Assembly: GCA_012103455.1 (NCBI GenBank)
Contig: WLWT01000001.1
Location: 310,001 to 374,000 of the forward strand
DNA length: 64,000 bases
Reading direction: 5' to 3'
Origin: Gammaproteobacteria bacterium
GTDB taxonomy: Bacteria > Pseudomonadota > Gammaproteobacteria > HK1
In this document: positions 43,230 to 54,809 of the stretch, piece after piece
Numbering within the stretch: position 1 is the first letter of the stretch
Layout: each line of letters opens with the position of its first letter
Notes under the pieces: generated by a model
Databases searched by the model: none
Told to the model about the DNA's origin: nothing
What the model saw: only the letters and a program-made list of their open reading frames with translations
Position numbers and translations under genes: made by a program

Positions 43230-46200
43230 TTATTTCATTATGGTAGCGGGATCGCCAATCAGGTTGTAGATGTCCAAAAGATACTTGTCGTTACCCTCTT
43301 TAGCGTAACGCATCTGCGCTCGCAATATCGCCTCTCCGATGACCAATTCGCCCTCTTCGAAGGTGGCTTTGTAGAAACCCTGCCCCAATTCGCCCGCCCG
43401 GTTGTTCACCGACATGCCGCTAGGTGACCAAATGGCCGCGGCACCGCCGTGCGGCGTCATCAAAAGTGTCTCCGCTATGGAATCCACACCTTGGAAACCG
43501 AACTGACCGGCCAAGCAGGTAAACGCGGTCACTATAGGTAATCGATCACCATTAGCAAGCGCCGCTATATCGCCTAACCCGAATAAGCCCTTGTTACCGA
43601 GATGCATCAAGCCACTGTGGCCATAGAAGTTCAAAAACGCACGGCCTTCGTTGAGACCTGCCATGAACTCACTCTTGGCCTCAGCCAGCGGCATCTCATC
43701 CAGATGCAGCCTATCGACACCGTAATCGGCTGGAACGATATTGGCTACCGCATCACTGTTGGCGGAGAAATCGCCCCCCAGATCGAGCGGATCGGCCGCC
43801 ACTGTCACCTGACGCACCCAATCGCCACCGCTCGCCTCGTAGGCGATTATCTTATGGGTCACGGCAGTTAGCTCAGCCGCATTGATAACCGGCAAACGGC
43901 CGATAGCGAATTCACCAACCCAGTCGTTGCCTTCCACATCTGCCAATAGATTGTCCGATGGGAACAAGCCATCGGGCGTGGGGGTGAGCAGCGTCGGAAT
44001 TCGCGAATCGCCTAATCCCAGATAGTTACGGTAGTCGATGGACCCTTCCCCAGCCAACACCACATAACGTGGACCACGGCTCCAGCGTGAGTGGGCGTAA
44101 TGCAGGAAAGACCAGATGGCGTCCACGTCTTTAATGCCATAACTGAACTCGTCGTAGATGTTCTCCACATCCACCACCATCGCCGCCAACCCCTGACCGG
44201 CGCGGTAATCAGCCAAGGCCTGCGCCGCTTCGACCATATCCGCGGTGGTAATGATCAGGTAGTCGGCACGATGACTGCGCCACGTCAGGTTCGATTGCCT
44301 GGCGGCGACCATACTGGCGGGCTGCGCCGCGCGCTTCAGATCCATCACCAGGTATGGGCGCGCCGGGCGATGATAGACATGGAAACTGACATTGTATTGG
44401 CCCGCATCGTCCGCTTGTACCCGGGACCTCAGCAAGACGATGGGACGCTTCGGGTTGTGCGTATCGAAGATGCTGATAGCGGCGGTGCTAAAACCATCCA
44501 CAGTCAGGTCCTGCCGTCCTTCGCTATTGACCGCGGCCACATCGTCGCTGGCGGCATAAAGCCGGGTATATTCCAACGAGAAGTCATTGATGTAGAACAC
44601 ACTAGGCTGCGCCGCAAGGCCCGAGGAAGCCCCCTTCACCTCAATGGTGTTCTCGCCATCATTGAGCAGCTCCGGCGCGACCTCGATGATCTGCTCATGG
44701 GGCTGGATCCCATCCCAGGCGGCCACTCCGATTTCAACACCGTTCAGGACGACGGTAGCGTGGTGATCCACCTCGGCATCGGTCTCGGAACCGCCGTGCA
44801 AGCGTACCGTGAGCAGCGCCTTATCTGCGCTGGCCGCATCGCGTCCCGGCGTAGCGATACGAAACGGCGTGTGCGAGCACGGCGGACCGTTGGTCTCGCA
44901 GGACGGATACACGAACGTCTCGTAGCGAAAATCCCACATCCAATAATCATCATCCGGATCATCGAATAAATGGGTCAGCGTGTAGTGGCTGCCGGTGATG
45001 TAAGCAGTATCGCGGAATCCACTTTTCGGCCCAGCCCGGTACGACCAGCCATTGCTCACGCGCATCATGTTCAGAGCAATGCCGTTACGCAGCCAATAGA
45101 CGTTTTCGCCGGTGTACTGGGTCTCGTGTTTCTCGGCATAGAAAAACAGAGCACTGTTGTCGCTCGCCGCAAGGGTCGCGATCAGCCCACCTTTATTACG
45201 CAGCGAATAGCGGCCTCGTTCGATATCACGTTCCACATCAGCCACATTCCGGCCAAGAGCGGTGGCGATATCCGCCGCACCGATGCGGTGCATACCCTGC
45301 CCGACCGTGCTTATCTTCAACATCGGACCGTAGTACTGAGTCCGCCGCTGCAAGTCGGCTTCCCGCTGCGCGGCCAAACGCTCGGCGAAACGCCTCTCTT
45401 GCACTGCGGTCAGCGGTCTGGCGATGCGCTCAAAACGCTCCACCGGACTATCGACCGCGGGCGTCGAATCATCATCAACCCCCGCTCTTGCCGCGTCCAA
45501 AGCAACCACGACCGAATAAGGACCATAGGTGATCTGATTGCCCGTGGCTTCCAGTTCCACCAGCCTGTAGGTGGCCGCTTGGCCAACGCTAGCGAACGGA
45601 TCGGGGTAGCGGTACACGCCGCCGTTACGCGAATGCAACAGACCGGGCAGAAGTTGGCGGTTCAGGCGGCGCCAGGTACCAGCGCTGGTCATGCGCTCAA
45701 GATTAAAGCCAACGGTGCCGTGCTCCGAGAGCGTCACCCACTGCACCGTCACCCCATCGGCGCTGCCGTATGCCACCAGCTTGCCGATGACGGCACGAGT
45801 CACCATAAGAATGGTTGTCGTCGCCGTAATGGCCTGCGAGGTACTGTTCGCGTCCGACATCACCACCAGGGTAACGGGATCCCGTAAAGGCCGTTGTTGC
45901 ACATGTAGAGGCCGGCGCAGTTCATAGGCGAGCGAATCGCCACCGGGAACACTCACATCCGGATTGCCGTCGCCAGTCGTATCGTAAAGAGCAGGATCGG
46001 GGATGTTATCCCAAGTGCCATCGCCGTTAGTGTCCTCGGCGATCAGCAGATCTGGCGGGCCATTGGGGGTGGTGGCTATGTAAAGCTGCGTCGGATGCGG
46101 CCGATCATCCCGTACGTTGGGATTGACCGTGTAATCCGACGGGCCGAGGTCGAACTCATAGCGATCGGAGGCAGCGCCCAAGTTATCTAAAGTACCGGGG

Positions 46201-46798
46201 AAACGCGCAGTGTCGCCACGGCGCACCACCTGCGTGCCGCCGCCACTCAAGTCGAACACAGCACCAGGGTCTTGCGCACCGACCAAGATGGTATCGGTGG
46301 CGAACCCGGCCAACCTCGGATCGGCTTGCGAGAAAGCTGTTAGCTGCGTCTGACCGGTGGCGCCAGCGCTGGCACCGGCCGGCACTTCGACCACCACGAA
46401 GATAGTCATGGTGTCGCCGTCGGTCAGACTCACCGTGTTCGAGATAGCGCCATCAACGCCCGCCGTGTAGACCCCGTCGCCGTTCGTGTCACGGTAGATG
46501 GCTGTGGCCCAAGTAGACGGGTTTTGAGGAATGGGCGGATTATCGGCGTTAGTCTGCACCGTCAAGTCGAACACGTCAGTGGCGCCGGTATTGTTGGCTA
46601 CGTAGTGCGTAAATGCGATCGTGTCGCCCGGATCAGCAATGGTGGAGTGATCAGGCGTGACCAGAATGTCGGCCACCTCCTCTGGCAGAGAGCCACCTGC
46701 GGTGATAGCGATTTCATCGCGGGCCATGCCCGTCACATTGTTATCGCGGCCCGAGGTGGCCGTTAACGTCACCGTCTCGCTGGAGCCGGCCGGCCGGC
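43230..46798 (-). CDS. giant secreted protein, C-terminal segment with C25 (gingipain-like) peptidase domain
   Basis: About 1,190 residues, the last third of a giant gene (its open frame runs up to 46901, but homology begins at a (CCGG)n slip site at 46785-46798). The N-terminal part continues repeat-like extracellular domains (GSLPEEVADILVTPDHSTIADPGD). The C-terminal 450 residues are a C25 cysteine peptidase-like domain: YLIITTADMVEAAQALADYRAGQG, VVLAGEGSIDYRNY, the catalytic His in FYGHSGLMHLG and the catalytic Cys in VTAFTCLAGQFGFQG, ending YNLIGDPATIMK. Gingipain-type enzymes are secreted proteases, often linked to surface-protein maturation. No sorting signal follows the peptidase domain. 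Confidence 0.82.
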
Positions 46799-49700
46799 AC
46801 GGTGACGCGCACGATGTAGCTAGCAGACGCACCGCGCGCCAAATTGCCCGTGTTGGACGTGATACCGTCCCAAATGCCATCGCCGTTCGTATCCGTAGCA
46901 AACACTACGCTTGTGTCCGGATCGATGAGCTGTAGAGCAAAGCCGTTGTCGCTCACCGCCGTTAGCGCGAAGGCATCGTCCGCCGGGCCGCTATTGGTCA
47001 CCGTATGGAAAAAATCGATGGTGCGCTCCCGATCATTCGGCGCGAAGGCGGCACCGTTAGGCTCGATCAACACTGCGGCGGAGATACTGTCACTTAACAT
47101 GATCGGAACGCCCGCGGGTACCTGCTCACTTCGGGTGTAGGCGAAATTGACGATATTGCTAGTCGCCGCCGGCAGCGGATCGTTCACCCGCACCTGGAAA
47201 GTCACCGTCGCGCTAGCGCCTACTTGCAGGGTTTCCGGCACCGCCAAGGCCGGCGGCGCGAAGCCACCGCCGGCGGTAATCGCGGAAAAATCAATTCCCT
47301 GCACCCAGGCAAAAAACGGCTGGCCGGTAAGGCGCCGCTCCAACTCGATCGTGGTCGCGTTGGTATAGCGGGCGGAAAAATTCGGCGTAGGAAACGCGGT
47401 TCCTTCACCTGCAGTGCCGTTGTAAGAAAGCGCCATGCGCCAAGCATTAGCTGAGTTGACCGTCAGCGTCTGCGTGGCATCAAAAGCATCGCCATCGGGA
47501 GAGGCATCGTCATCGGGCTCCACGCCATCACCAAGACCCGCGAAGCGATAATCGACCGCCAAGGCGCTATGGCTCATGACATAGACATCGAAGTCCATGT
47601 CCACAACGCCCCCGCCTTCGTTCTTGCCGATGGCTACCGTAGTCTCGGTCGCGTTGCGATTGACACCGTCGCCTAGAGTGATGGCGACTGCCTCAGCCGA
47701 ATCGCCAATACCGTTCTCAGTGGTATGGCCGGTGCCCCAAACCCAGGTGTTGGCGCGGCTCACCGGGCCGATAGCACCCGTTGCGTACTCACTGATCTCA
47801 TCGCCCCCCGGGCCGCCATTGTTACCCTGCACCCGGACCCGTTGGACGTTCCAGCTAGCCCCCCACTCAACCACCATCACCGTGCTGGTGGCGGTATTCA
47901 GCCCGCCATCGCCGGGGGGTGTTTGCCGGGTCCACTCGATGGTATCAGCACCCGAAGGGAACAGGCGCACGTGACAGGACGGGAAATGAGTGGCGAGCGG
48001 CTCGGCCGTATCACAGCCCGCGCCATTAAATCCGCCCATCAGCAAGACTTGGTTAATATCGCTCCAGGCAATAGCCGAGGTATCGGTGCCCGATTGGCCG
48101 GTGTCATCGTGAATCACCCGTTGCACATCGCGCAAGATAAAGCCGTCCACCGTGCCATCGCCCAGTGATTCGACGATCGTCACGACCCCGGTCCAGCCCG
48201 TGCTTATGACGCTGTCGCCCCGGGTCAAGGTAATCACGTTCGAAGCGCCAGAGGTGGCCAGATCACCTGTAGCGTAGGGATCCGCGGTCAGCGACACATA
48301 GACTTCGTCGGGACCACGGCCCCCTAAATCCGTGCCATCGCCATCGCTACCTTGAACGATGGCGAAATAATTGGGCGCCAAGTCCTGCTCGAGGGTGAGG
48401 TTGTGAGTGGTGCCGGTAAAATCGGTACCGGAGATATGATACTCATTGACCCGAATGACCGCGCTATTGGCTGGATTGGTGCCACTGCCGGAGATAAAAG
48501 TGGTGTTGGCAGGCACTGCATCATTGAGCACCAATCCCGTTTGCGGCACGCTGCCGGTATTGGTGACGGTCAGCGTGTAAGTGAGTACGCCACCCGCCGC
48601 AAGGCCGCTGGCCGGTGCATTCGACGTTTTAGCGATCTGCAATCCGGCCGTCGCGAAACCTACGTCGCCAGCGCTCACTGTAGAACTGCTAACCGCGGTG
48701 ACCGTCTGGGGATCATTGCCGGTGGTGAGGGTCGGATTAGCCGGCAGATCCGTATCAGTCCCATCGACATCAATAGTCGTGGTACCAGGCGTCACCACTG
48801 CCGTATACGCACCATTGGCATCGGTGGTCACCGTCTGCGTGGCGCCATTAGCGCCGGTGATGGTGACCGTAATGTTCGGCAATAAAGTATCGGTGCCATT
48901 AAAAACACCATCAGCATCGATATCGTTGAACACACGCCCGGCGACGGTGGCATCGCCGATAATAGGCAAAGACACTAGATCAGTGTCTTGCGATATCAGA
49001 TCGGTGGCACTGATGGTGGCAAAATTATTGAGGTTCTGCCCGCCAGTCCCTGCATTCACATCCATTTGGAACCGAAAATCCAAGGTCGCGCCAGGATTCA
49101 AAGTAGTGCTGGCAAACCTCACCGAGGTCACAGTCGCAGCGCCTTCGTCCGTATCCGCTGCATCAGTCAAACTGGCAAACGCATCGGCGTTTCTGCGAAA
49201 CCTCATAGTTCCGCTCACGAACGTTGCGTTGGTTGGGAGCAGGTCGGCGATAGTGACGTTGTTAGCGGCCGCGTTACCGGTATTCATAACCGAGATCCGA
49301 TACTCCACCCGCTCCAATGGATGCACGTTGGTGGCGCCGCCGACAACGGTTTTACCGACACTCAGAGCCGGGGCGATAACAGAGGTTTGCACCGTGTTGG
49401 TGCTAAACGGATTGGTCTGTGCACTCTCGTAGGTAGCGGTGTTATTGATCAGGTCCTCTTGGGAAACACCGCCGTTGACCGTCACCTGGTACGAGAGTGT
49501 GCGAGTGACCCCATCAGCAGGCAAATCATCAGAGATAGCGATTTGGAAGTTGTCCACGCCAAAGGTCTCGCCAGTGACATCGTAAAAAGCGTTGACACGA
49601 AAACGCACACGGGTATTGGTGGCCATAAAAGAAGTAATGTCGAAACTGACCGAACCGGAATGCACCCCCGTAAAGCCGGTAAAATCGCGCAGCGCGGTGT

Positions 49701-50816
49701 AGGTGGCACCGCCATCGTTGGAGATTTCGAACAAGATCGAATCGGTGCTGTCCACCGCGGCGCTAGTGCTGTAGTCAAAAGTGAGCGTAGCGGAGGTTCC
49801 ACCCGGGGCCAGTAGATTGGCTTCCCGCTCGATCCTCGACCGGCGCAGATCGCCTGGCAGCGTTCCAGGATTGAAAAAATCACCGTCTATATAAGTGCCG
49901 GCGCCGGATAAGCTGAGTATACCGCCCGCTATCAATAGATCGCCGGCGGTCGCCAAGCCGTCATCGTTGGTTTCTATCCAGTCAGAAACAAAATTGGTGT
50001 TGCCATCGTTTTGATCGTAAGCGGCAGTACTGAACTCGTCCCTGAAAGTAGCACTGCCCGCCAAGGTCCACACTACCGCGTTTTGAGCCGCGTCGAAGGC
50101 ACCCACGAGCGGAGCTGCAGTGGTGATGCTGCCGGGAGAAAAAGTGGTATTCATCGGGACCGGATCGATGATTCGAACATTGGATTCGGATAGGCCGCCA
50201 CCTGCGGCTGACGGATTATTAACGTTCAGCGTATAAGTAATGGTGTCACCGGACCGCGCGGTGGCTCTATCGACCGTTTTGTCCATGATCGTGGCGGTTC
50301 GAATCACCCGTGCGGTATCGATCGAGTTAAACGTACTAGAGGCTAACTCGGCCCGCGCCGTGGCTTCGTTCATCAGCACGCCTACACCACCCGGTGGTAC
50401 CCGGATCCGGTACTGGATGGTAATAGTCTGGTTAGCGTTTAGCGAGGTGAAATCGAGCTGAGTGGCATCCCACACCAACGAAGTGTCGCTCGCCGTGGGA
50501 TCGGCAGAGGAACCCGCTTCCTGGCTCAAGTCCGAATAAGTGATAACAGCACTGCCGGATACATAATCAGTGATGCCATTGATACCCGAGGGCAGCACAT
50601 CGGTGATCGACAAGTTGGTCAAATTGCCCACACCAGAGTTGTTGACTTCGATGGTATAGGTGACGGTACCCCCGTTCACGGAAACCGAACCAACATTCGT
50701 GCTCTTGTCCAGCGTCAGAACAGGCGTCAAAAACGATTGACTAGGAGAGAATACAGTATAGCCGTAGTCCACCAAGGCCCCATTCGGCGCGGCGCGATCC
50801 GTGTGCTGGCCATAAG
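46741..50816 (-). CDS. giant secreted protein, middle segment with DUF11 and SdrD B-like repeats
   Basis: About 1,350 residues. Several DUF11-type repeats are visible (TLDKSTNVGSVSVNGGTVTY; LSVGKTVVGGATNVHPLERV; LQIAKTSNAPASGLAAGGVL), each followed by VxxxNTG and a VxDxLPxxxTF pattern. One SdrD B-like/CNA-B domain (VAGRVFNDIDADGVFNGTDT) has a calcium-type DxDxDG loop. Such proteins are secreted or surface-exposed and stalk-like. The open frame starts at 50775, but coding sequence continues to the IS5-family insertion at 50816; removing the IS joins it to the N-terminal segment (VAIS-YGQHTD). The 3' end is frameshifted at the CCGG repeat and continues as the peptidase segment. Confidence 0.82.
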
Positions 50817-51702
50817 AACCTGTTCAAGATCTGACGATTTTGGACATCTGACCTAAGCTATTGTTATCCATAGTCATAGCGGCTGCGAAGGCAATGACAG
50901 ACGAGCGAATCTACCCGAGTGACCTATCTCGCCAACAGTTCGAGAAAGTTAGACCGATCCTGGAGGCGGCGCGTCGGCGAACCAAGCCAAGGCAACTCGA
51001 TCTCTATCACGTGTTCAACGCAGTGTTGTACCTGCTGAAGACCGGCTGCCAATGGCGCATGTTGCCCAACGAGTATCCAAAGTGGCGAAGTGTGCATGAG
51101 TATTTCACTATCTGGCGGCAATCGTCCCCAGAAGACTCTTGCAGCGCCTTGGACAAGGCGTTAAAAAAATGGGTTGGCGAGGCCCGCAAATCCCAGGGGC
51201 GCAGTGGCAAAACCAGCCTGATCATCGTTGATGCACAGAGCGTGAAGAACACAGACAGTGCAAACCACAAAGGTTATGACGCAGGCAAGAAGACTTCTGG
51301 TATCAAGCGGCACATAGCTGTGGACACTCAGGGATTGGTGCACGCTGCTTTTGTGACCACGGCAAATGTCACTGATCGAGCTGGGGCACTGGCCGCACTT
51401 GCTGCTCAAGCAGATGGGCGCCTCTCGGAGGTTAGGTGTGTAGTGGGCGATGGCGGGTACACGGGGATGGCTTTCGCTGGCGAAGTGCTGAGATTAATCG
51501 GAGCGAACGTCGAAATTATCAAACGCTCGGACACGGGTCGTTTTGCCGTCCTCCCGAAGAGGTGGGTTGTCGAGCGAACCTTCTCATGGTTTGAGAAAAA
51601 CCGCCGGTTGTGGAAAAACTGTGAGCGGCTAATCGAAAGCTCGTTGGGCATGATGCTACTTGCAAATATTGCGCTGTTGCTTCGGAGATCTTGAACAGGC
51701 TC
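50817..51702 (+). mobile_element. IS5-family insertion sequence, intact
   Basis: 886 bp with terminal repeats RRCCTGTTCAAGATCT and a TAAG direct repeat on both sides (50813-50816 and 51703-51706). Excising the IS and one TAAG restores the giant gene in frame (GTGGCTATTTCTTATGGCCA on the minus strand), so the insertion is recent and exactly bounded. It carries one complete transposase gene on the plus strand. Confidence 0.92.
50894..51694 (+). CDS. IS5-family transposase
   Basis: 267-residue DDE transposase with an intact catalytic triad region: IIVDAQSVKNTDSANHKGYDAGKK (first Asp), VVGDGGYTGMAF (second Asp) and WVVERTFSWFEKNRRLWKNCE (Glu with the Y/W-[2]-R-[3]-E-[6]-R-type context). The N-terminal SDLSRQQFEKVRPILE and GCQWRMLPNEYPKW are typical of the IS427-like group. 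The start at ATG 50894 (MTDERIYPSD) is preferred; a frame from 50861 is also open. This is the only complete transposase in the window and is probably active. Confidence 0.92.
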   Translation: MTDERIYPSDLSRQQFEKVRPILEAARRRTKPRQLDLYHVFNAVLYLLKTGCQWRMLPNEYPKWRSVHEYFTIWRQSSPEDSCSALDKALKKWVGEARKSQGRSGKTSLIIVDAQSVKNTDSANHKGYDAGKKTSGIKRHIAVDTQGLVHAAFVTTANVTDRAGALAALAAQADGRLSEVRCVVGDGGYTGMAFAGEVLRLIGANVEIIKRSDTGRFAVLPKRWVVERTFSWFEKNRRLWKNCERLIESSLGMMLLANIALLLRRS

Positions 51703-53458
51703 TAAGAAATAGCCACAGGCTTGTCGGCGGCGACCCGCGTGCCGTCGTTGTCGAAATCATTAGGATCGGAGACGGCCAACGACTCTAGGCTATTGACCAA
51801 GTAACCGTTCGCGCAGGTGCCGCCGGTAAATGCCAAGGTAGTGCCGGCGGCGGCCGTCAAGTCCTGTATCTGATCGAAATTGCCGTCGTTATCGAAATCG
51901 ATGGTCACACAGGTATTGTCGTTGACCGGTGCGATGTGAATAGGCGCGCCGCCTATATCGCCGCCACCCGTTCCGGTGTCATCGTCGAGTGAGAAGGAGA
52001 CCGTATAGGTGCTGCTTAAGAATTGTGTTGCCAACCAGGCATGCCCCCAGTCACTGGAGACACCTTGGTGGTCATACGCACTCACGCCCCAAAACGGCCG
52101 GTCCGCAGTCAACCGTACCGTGGAATTCGCCGCCGGAAACCGCCCTTGCCCTGTAGCGGAAAAAAAATCGATCTGAGAGTTTGCCGCGACGTTGAAGGTC
52201 GATGAGCCGAGTTGGTCGGTAGCGGTAACGGAGATGCTGTTTTCGGGATCGGGATTGAAGATATACAGATTCAGGGGCCTGTCGTGAACGATGACACCTG
52301 CATTAGGGTCATCGCCCGGCGCGGTAGTGATATAGTCCGTGCCATACAGCGACTCAGGCAATAAGGGATAAAAGCGTGTCTGGAACTGGCCATCGCCGCC
52401 GGTAAAGATAAGACCGGAGATCGGCTTGTCGGTTACCACCCTGGTGCCGGCGTTGGTGGTGATGGCGCCAGGGTCGGTGGGAATCGTACCTGGCCCCGTT
52501 ACCGTACCGCTGAAGGTGCTATAGTGCTGGCCCCGATCAAGCGAGAAGGACACGTTGCCTGCACCTGGACTAGTAATGATGACATTGGTGTTGTCCTGGA
52601 ATGCCACCAAGTTCAGGTAAACGTATTTGAACAGCTCCGTAGTACTGTTGTTCCCGCCGTAAATGTCCTCACCTATGGGGATGGCATACGACGTAGTAGC
52701 GCCCACCGCTTGCGCTGAAATCATCTCACTGGCACCAGCGATTATACCCTGGGTCGGAAGCCCGGCATTGTCGAAGTCTACGGTCGGATCTTGAAGGTGA
52801 ACCACAGCGAGCGGACCGCCAGCGCCGGCCAGATAGTCGCCGCCGTCGAAGCGTACGTCCGTGTCAACACGAGGCAGCGGCACACAGCCGAGTAGATTGG
52901 TTGGATGGCCACTAGGCAAGTTGGCCGGATTGGCGGCGGTACACGTGGGCGCGGTACCTTGGGATGAGCTGAAGGTCAGCGTATCGCCCTGTCTCAAGAC
53001 ATCGTCGGTGGCAGGCATTCCGGTACAGATACGGCGCGCCAGGAAGTCGCAGGCCGAGCCATTGGCGTTATTGCTATCCCCTAGGATAAGCGTGGTAGTG
53101 TCGTCAGCCGGCGGACTCAAGTAGTTCGCATTGGCGGGATCGATGATGCCAGCGACAAAGCCATCTTCCCAATGGTCGTAGACCAGAGTTTGATCATCAG
53201 CGGCCACCGTAACGGTGACTATGGAATCCATCACCAGGGTCAGGCTGCCGTCTCTGGTGTGCTCCTCGTTAAAGACGTTTTCCAGCATGGCGAAGATCTG
53301 AATCTTCCGCGCCGACGATCTGGTATTCCTGAAAACCGCCGGCGAGCGTCGCGGGCCGCACCGGCACCGTGTACAGCAACACCAGAAAGGCCGCCAATAC
53401 GCCCTGCAGAAGGGATGGACAGCTTGCAATGAAACGTTTTATCGGATCGGTAAACACG
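51703..53458 (-). CDS. giant secreted protein, N-terminal segment (IgGFc-binding-like)
   Basis: The main frame (51702-53429) contains an IgGFc-binding N-terminal-like region: AYDHQGVSSDWGHAWLATQF, then APVNDNTCVTIDFDNDGN, preceded by repeated strand motifs such as AVGATTSYAIPIGEDIYGG. A signal peptide is encoded in a second frame from a GTG at 53458 (FIASCPSLLQGVLAAFLVLLY) and continues as ATLAGGFQEYQIVGAE. It joins the main frame (IFAMLENVFNEEHTRDGS) by a frameshift at about 53300-53315. The segment ends at the IS5-family insertion and continues at 50816. Together the three segments would encode about 3,100 residues, exported by the Sec pathway. Confidence 0.78.
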
Positions 53459-53474
53459 GTTCTTCGACAACTCT

Positions 53475-53504
53475 TGAAGTGATAACTATTGAAGTGATAG
53501 CTAC
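53475..53504. repeat. 15-bp tandem repeat, two copies
   Basis: TTGAAGTGATAACTA followed by the same with one mismatch, just upstream of the giant gene start, within its probable promoter region. Confidence 0.85.
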
Positions 53505-53648
53505 TGATTTTAGCCGTTTCCAACGGATGAAGGCTAAAGAATGTCACAATATGCCGCCCTGAGTGTGTTGTACTTCGCACGTCGAACGTTTTCTTGACAC
53601 TCAGTGCCGAAGTTCCGACAGAAAGTTAGAGCAACAGTTCAACGGCCG

Positions 53649-54773
53649 TCAAAGTTGCCGTGGAGGACGCCCTAACTTGGCAATACCGGCTCCGATCCTG
53701 CGTAGATACAACCACGCCAACCACGCGCGGCTGGTCACTCCATAGCGGGCGTGCATATAGGCAGGCGGCGGGAAAAGATGCTGGCACAAATAGCGCATCT
53801 GTTCGCCGTGGCTGTCCATCGCCCTCAGATCGTTGGCCAGCACGTGCAAGCGGGTTGGCTCCCTAGCCAGGCGCGGTGTCGTCCGGTTCAATGCGCTCAA
53901 CGCCGGGCGCAGCTCAACGGGTAAGCTGGCCGAAAAGAACGGCCCCACCTCCCCCAAAGCACGGACCAACGCGGGCAAACATCCCTTAAGGCCAGCGCGG
54001 CGCGCCGCCGCTGCCAGCCCTTCAGGTCCCAACTCGAGCAACAGCAGCAGCAAATCGTAGATCCAGATCAGACGGCGCTCGGTGGGATGATGGCCAGCCA
54101 AGTGGATACTCGCCAAAATCAAAGCGTCGGCATCGTCGGGAGCCTTGGCTTCGACGCCAGCCAAAGCGACGTCCCGCGCCCGCTCCCATAGCTCATCAAA
54201 GCGGGCCGCGCGCGCATACTTGGGCCGGTTGCTTACCGCACGGTGCACATCAATGCTGCCCCTAAGCATTGCTCCCACCTCGTATTGCAGGGTGGCTTGG
54301 CGCATGAGCAGTGGTGCATCGAGTACCGGTAGCTGGCGAAATCCTGCTCTCACGAGCTGCGCCAGCGCCCGGGCGAAGCGGGCCGGTGCAACCAGCAGAT
54401 CCGTGTCCACCCGGGGACGCAACTCCGGATGAGGGTAGTGGGTATAAGCAAGCGCCCCCCCCTTCATGAGCAATACGGGAATATCCGCGCCGGCCAATAC
54501 CCGCAGCGCCAAACCGGCCACCGTATCCTGCGCCACCACGTTGGCCGCCTCGGACCGCGCGATGCGGGCCAGCGCCTCAGTGAGCGCGGGCTCGGGCGCC
54601 GGTACAAACGCCGTATGAGCATGCACACTTCGCTGTACCAAAGGCACCACGCCGTGCTGCCTCGCCTCCAACACGAATGCCGCAACATCCGATCCCGCCG
54701 GCCATGGCACTGGCTCGCCCGCCAAGATCTTCGCCATCAGGGGTGCGAAGTCGATCGCTGCTTCACCCGTCAA
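53649..54773 (-). CDS. nucleotidyltransferase family protein (NTP_transf_5)
   Basis: 374-residue protein with the nucleotidyltransferase-fold signature VLLMKGGALAYTHYP followed by RPRVDTDLLV, where the D-x-D would hold catalytic metals. The downstream helical region IHLAGHHPTERRLIWIYDLLLLL is conserved in this family. Homologues commonly accompany PqqD-like and HprK-related genes, and in this window it is the first gene of that set, about 190 bases upstream of the giant gene and in the same direction. It may nucleotidylate a peptide or protein in the pathway; its actual substrate is unknown. Confidence 0.85.
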   Translation of the reverse strand: MTGEAAIDFAPLMAKILAGEPVPWPAGSDVAAFVLEARQHGVVPLVQRSVHAHTAFVPAPEPALTEALARIARSEAANVVAQDTVAGLALRVLAGADIPVLLMKGGALAYTHYPHPELRPRVDTDLLVAPARFARALAQLVRAGFRQLPVLDAPLLMRQATLQYEVGAMLRGSIDVHRAVSNRPKYARAARFDELWERARDVALAGVEAKAPDDADALILASIHLAGHHPTERRLIWIYDLLLLLLELGPEGLAAAARRAGLKGCLPALVRALGEVGPFFSASLPVELRPALSALNRTTPRLAREPTRLHVLANDLRAMDSHGEQMRYLCQHLFPPPAYMHARYGVTSRAWLAWLYLRRIGAGIAKLGRPPRQL

Positions 54774-54809
54774 GTCAATACTCCCCCAACACCGGTCCCG
54801 CCTTCACCT

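Noticed and set aside
44970..45887. Long plus-strand ORFs antisense to the giant gene (also 44091-44969, 48352-49815)
   Set aside because: They mirror the strong codon bias of the minus-strand gene, show no family motifs and are interrupted where the sense gene is not.
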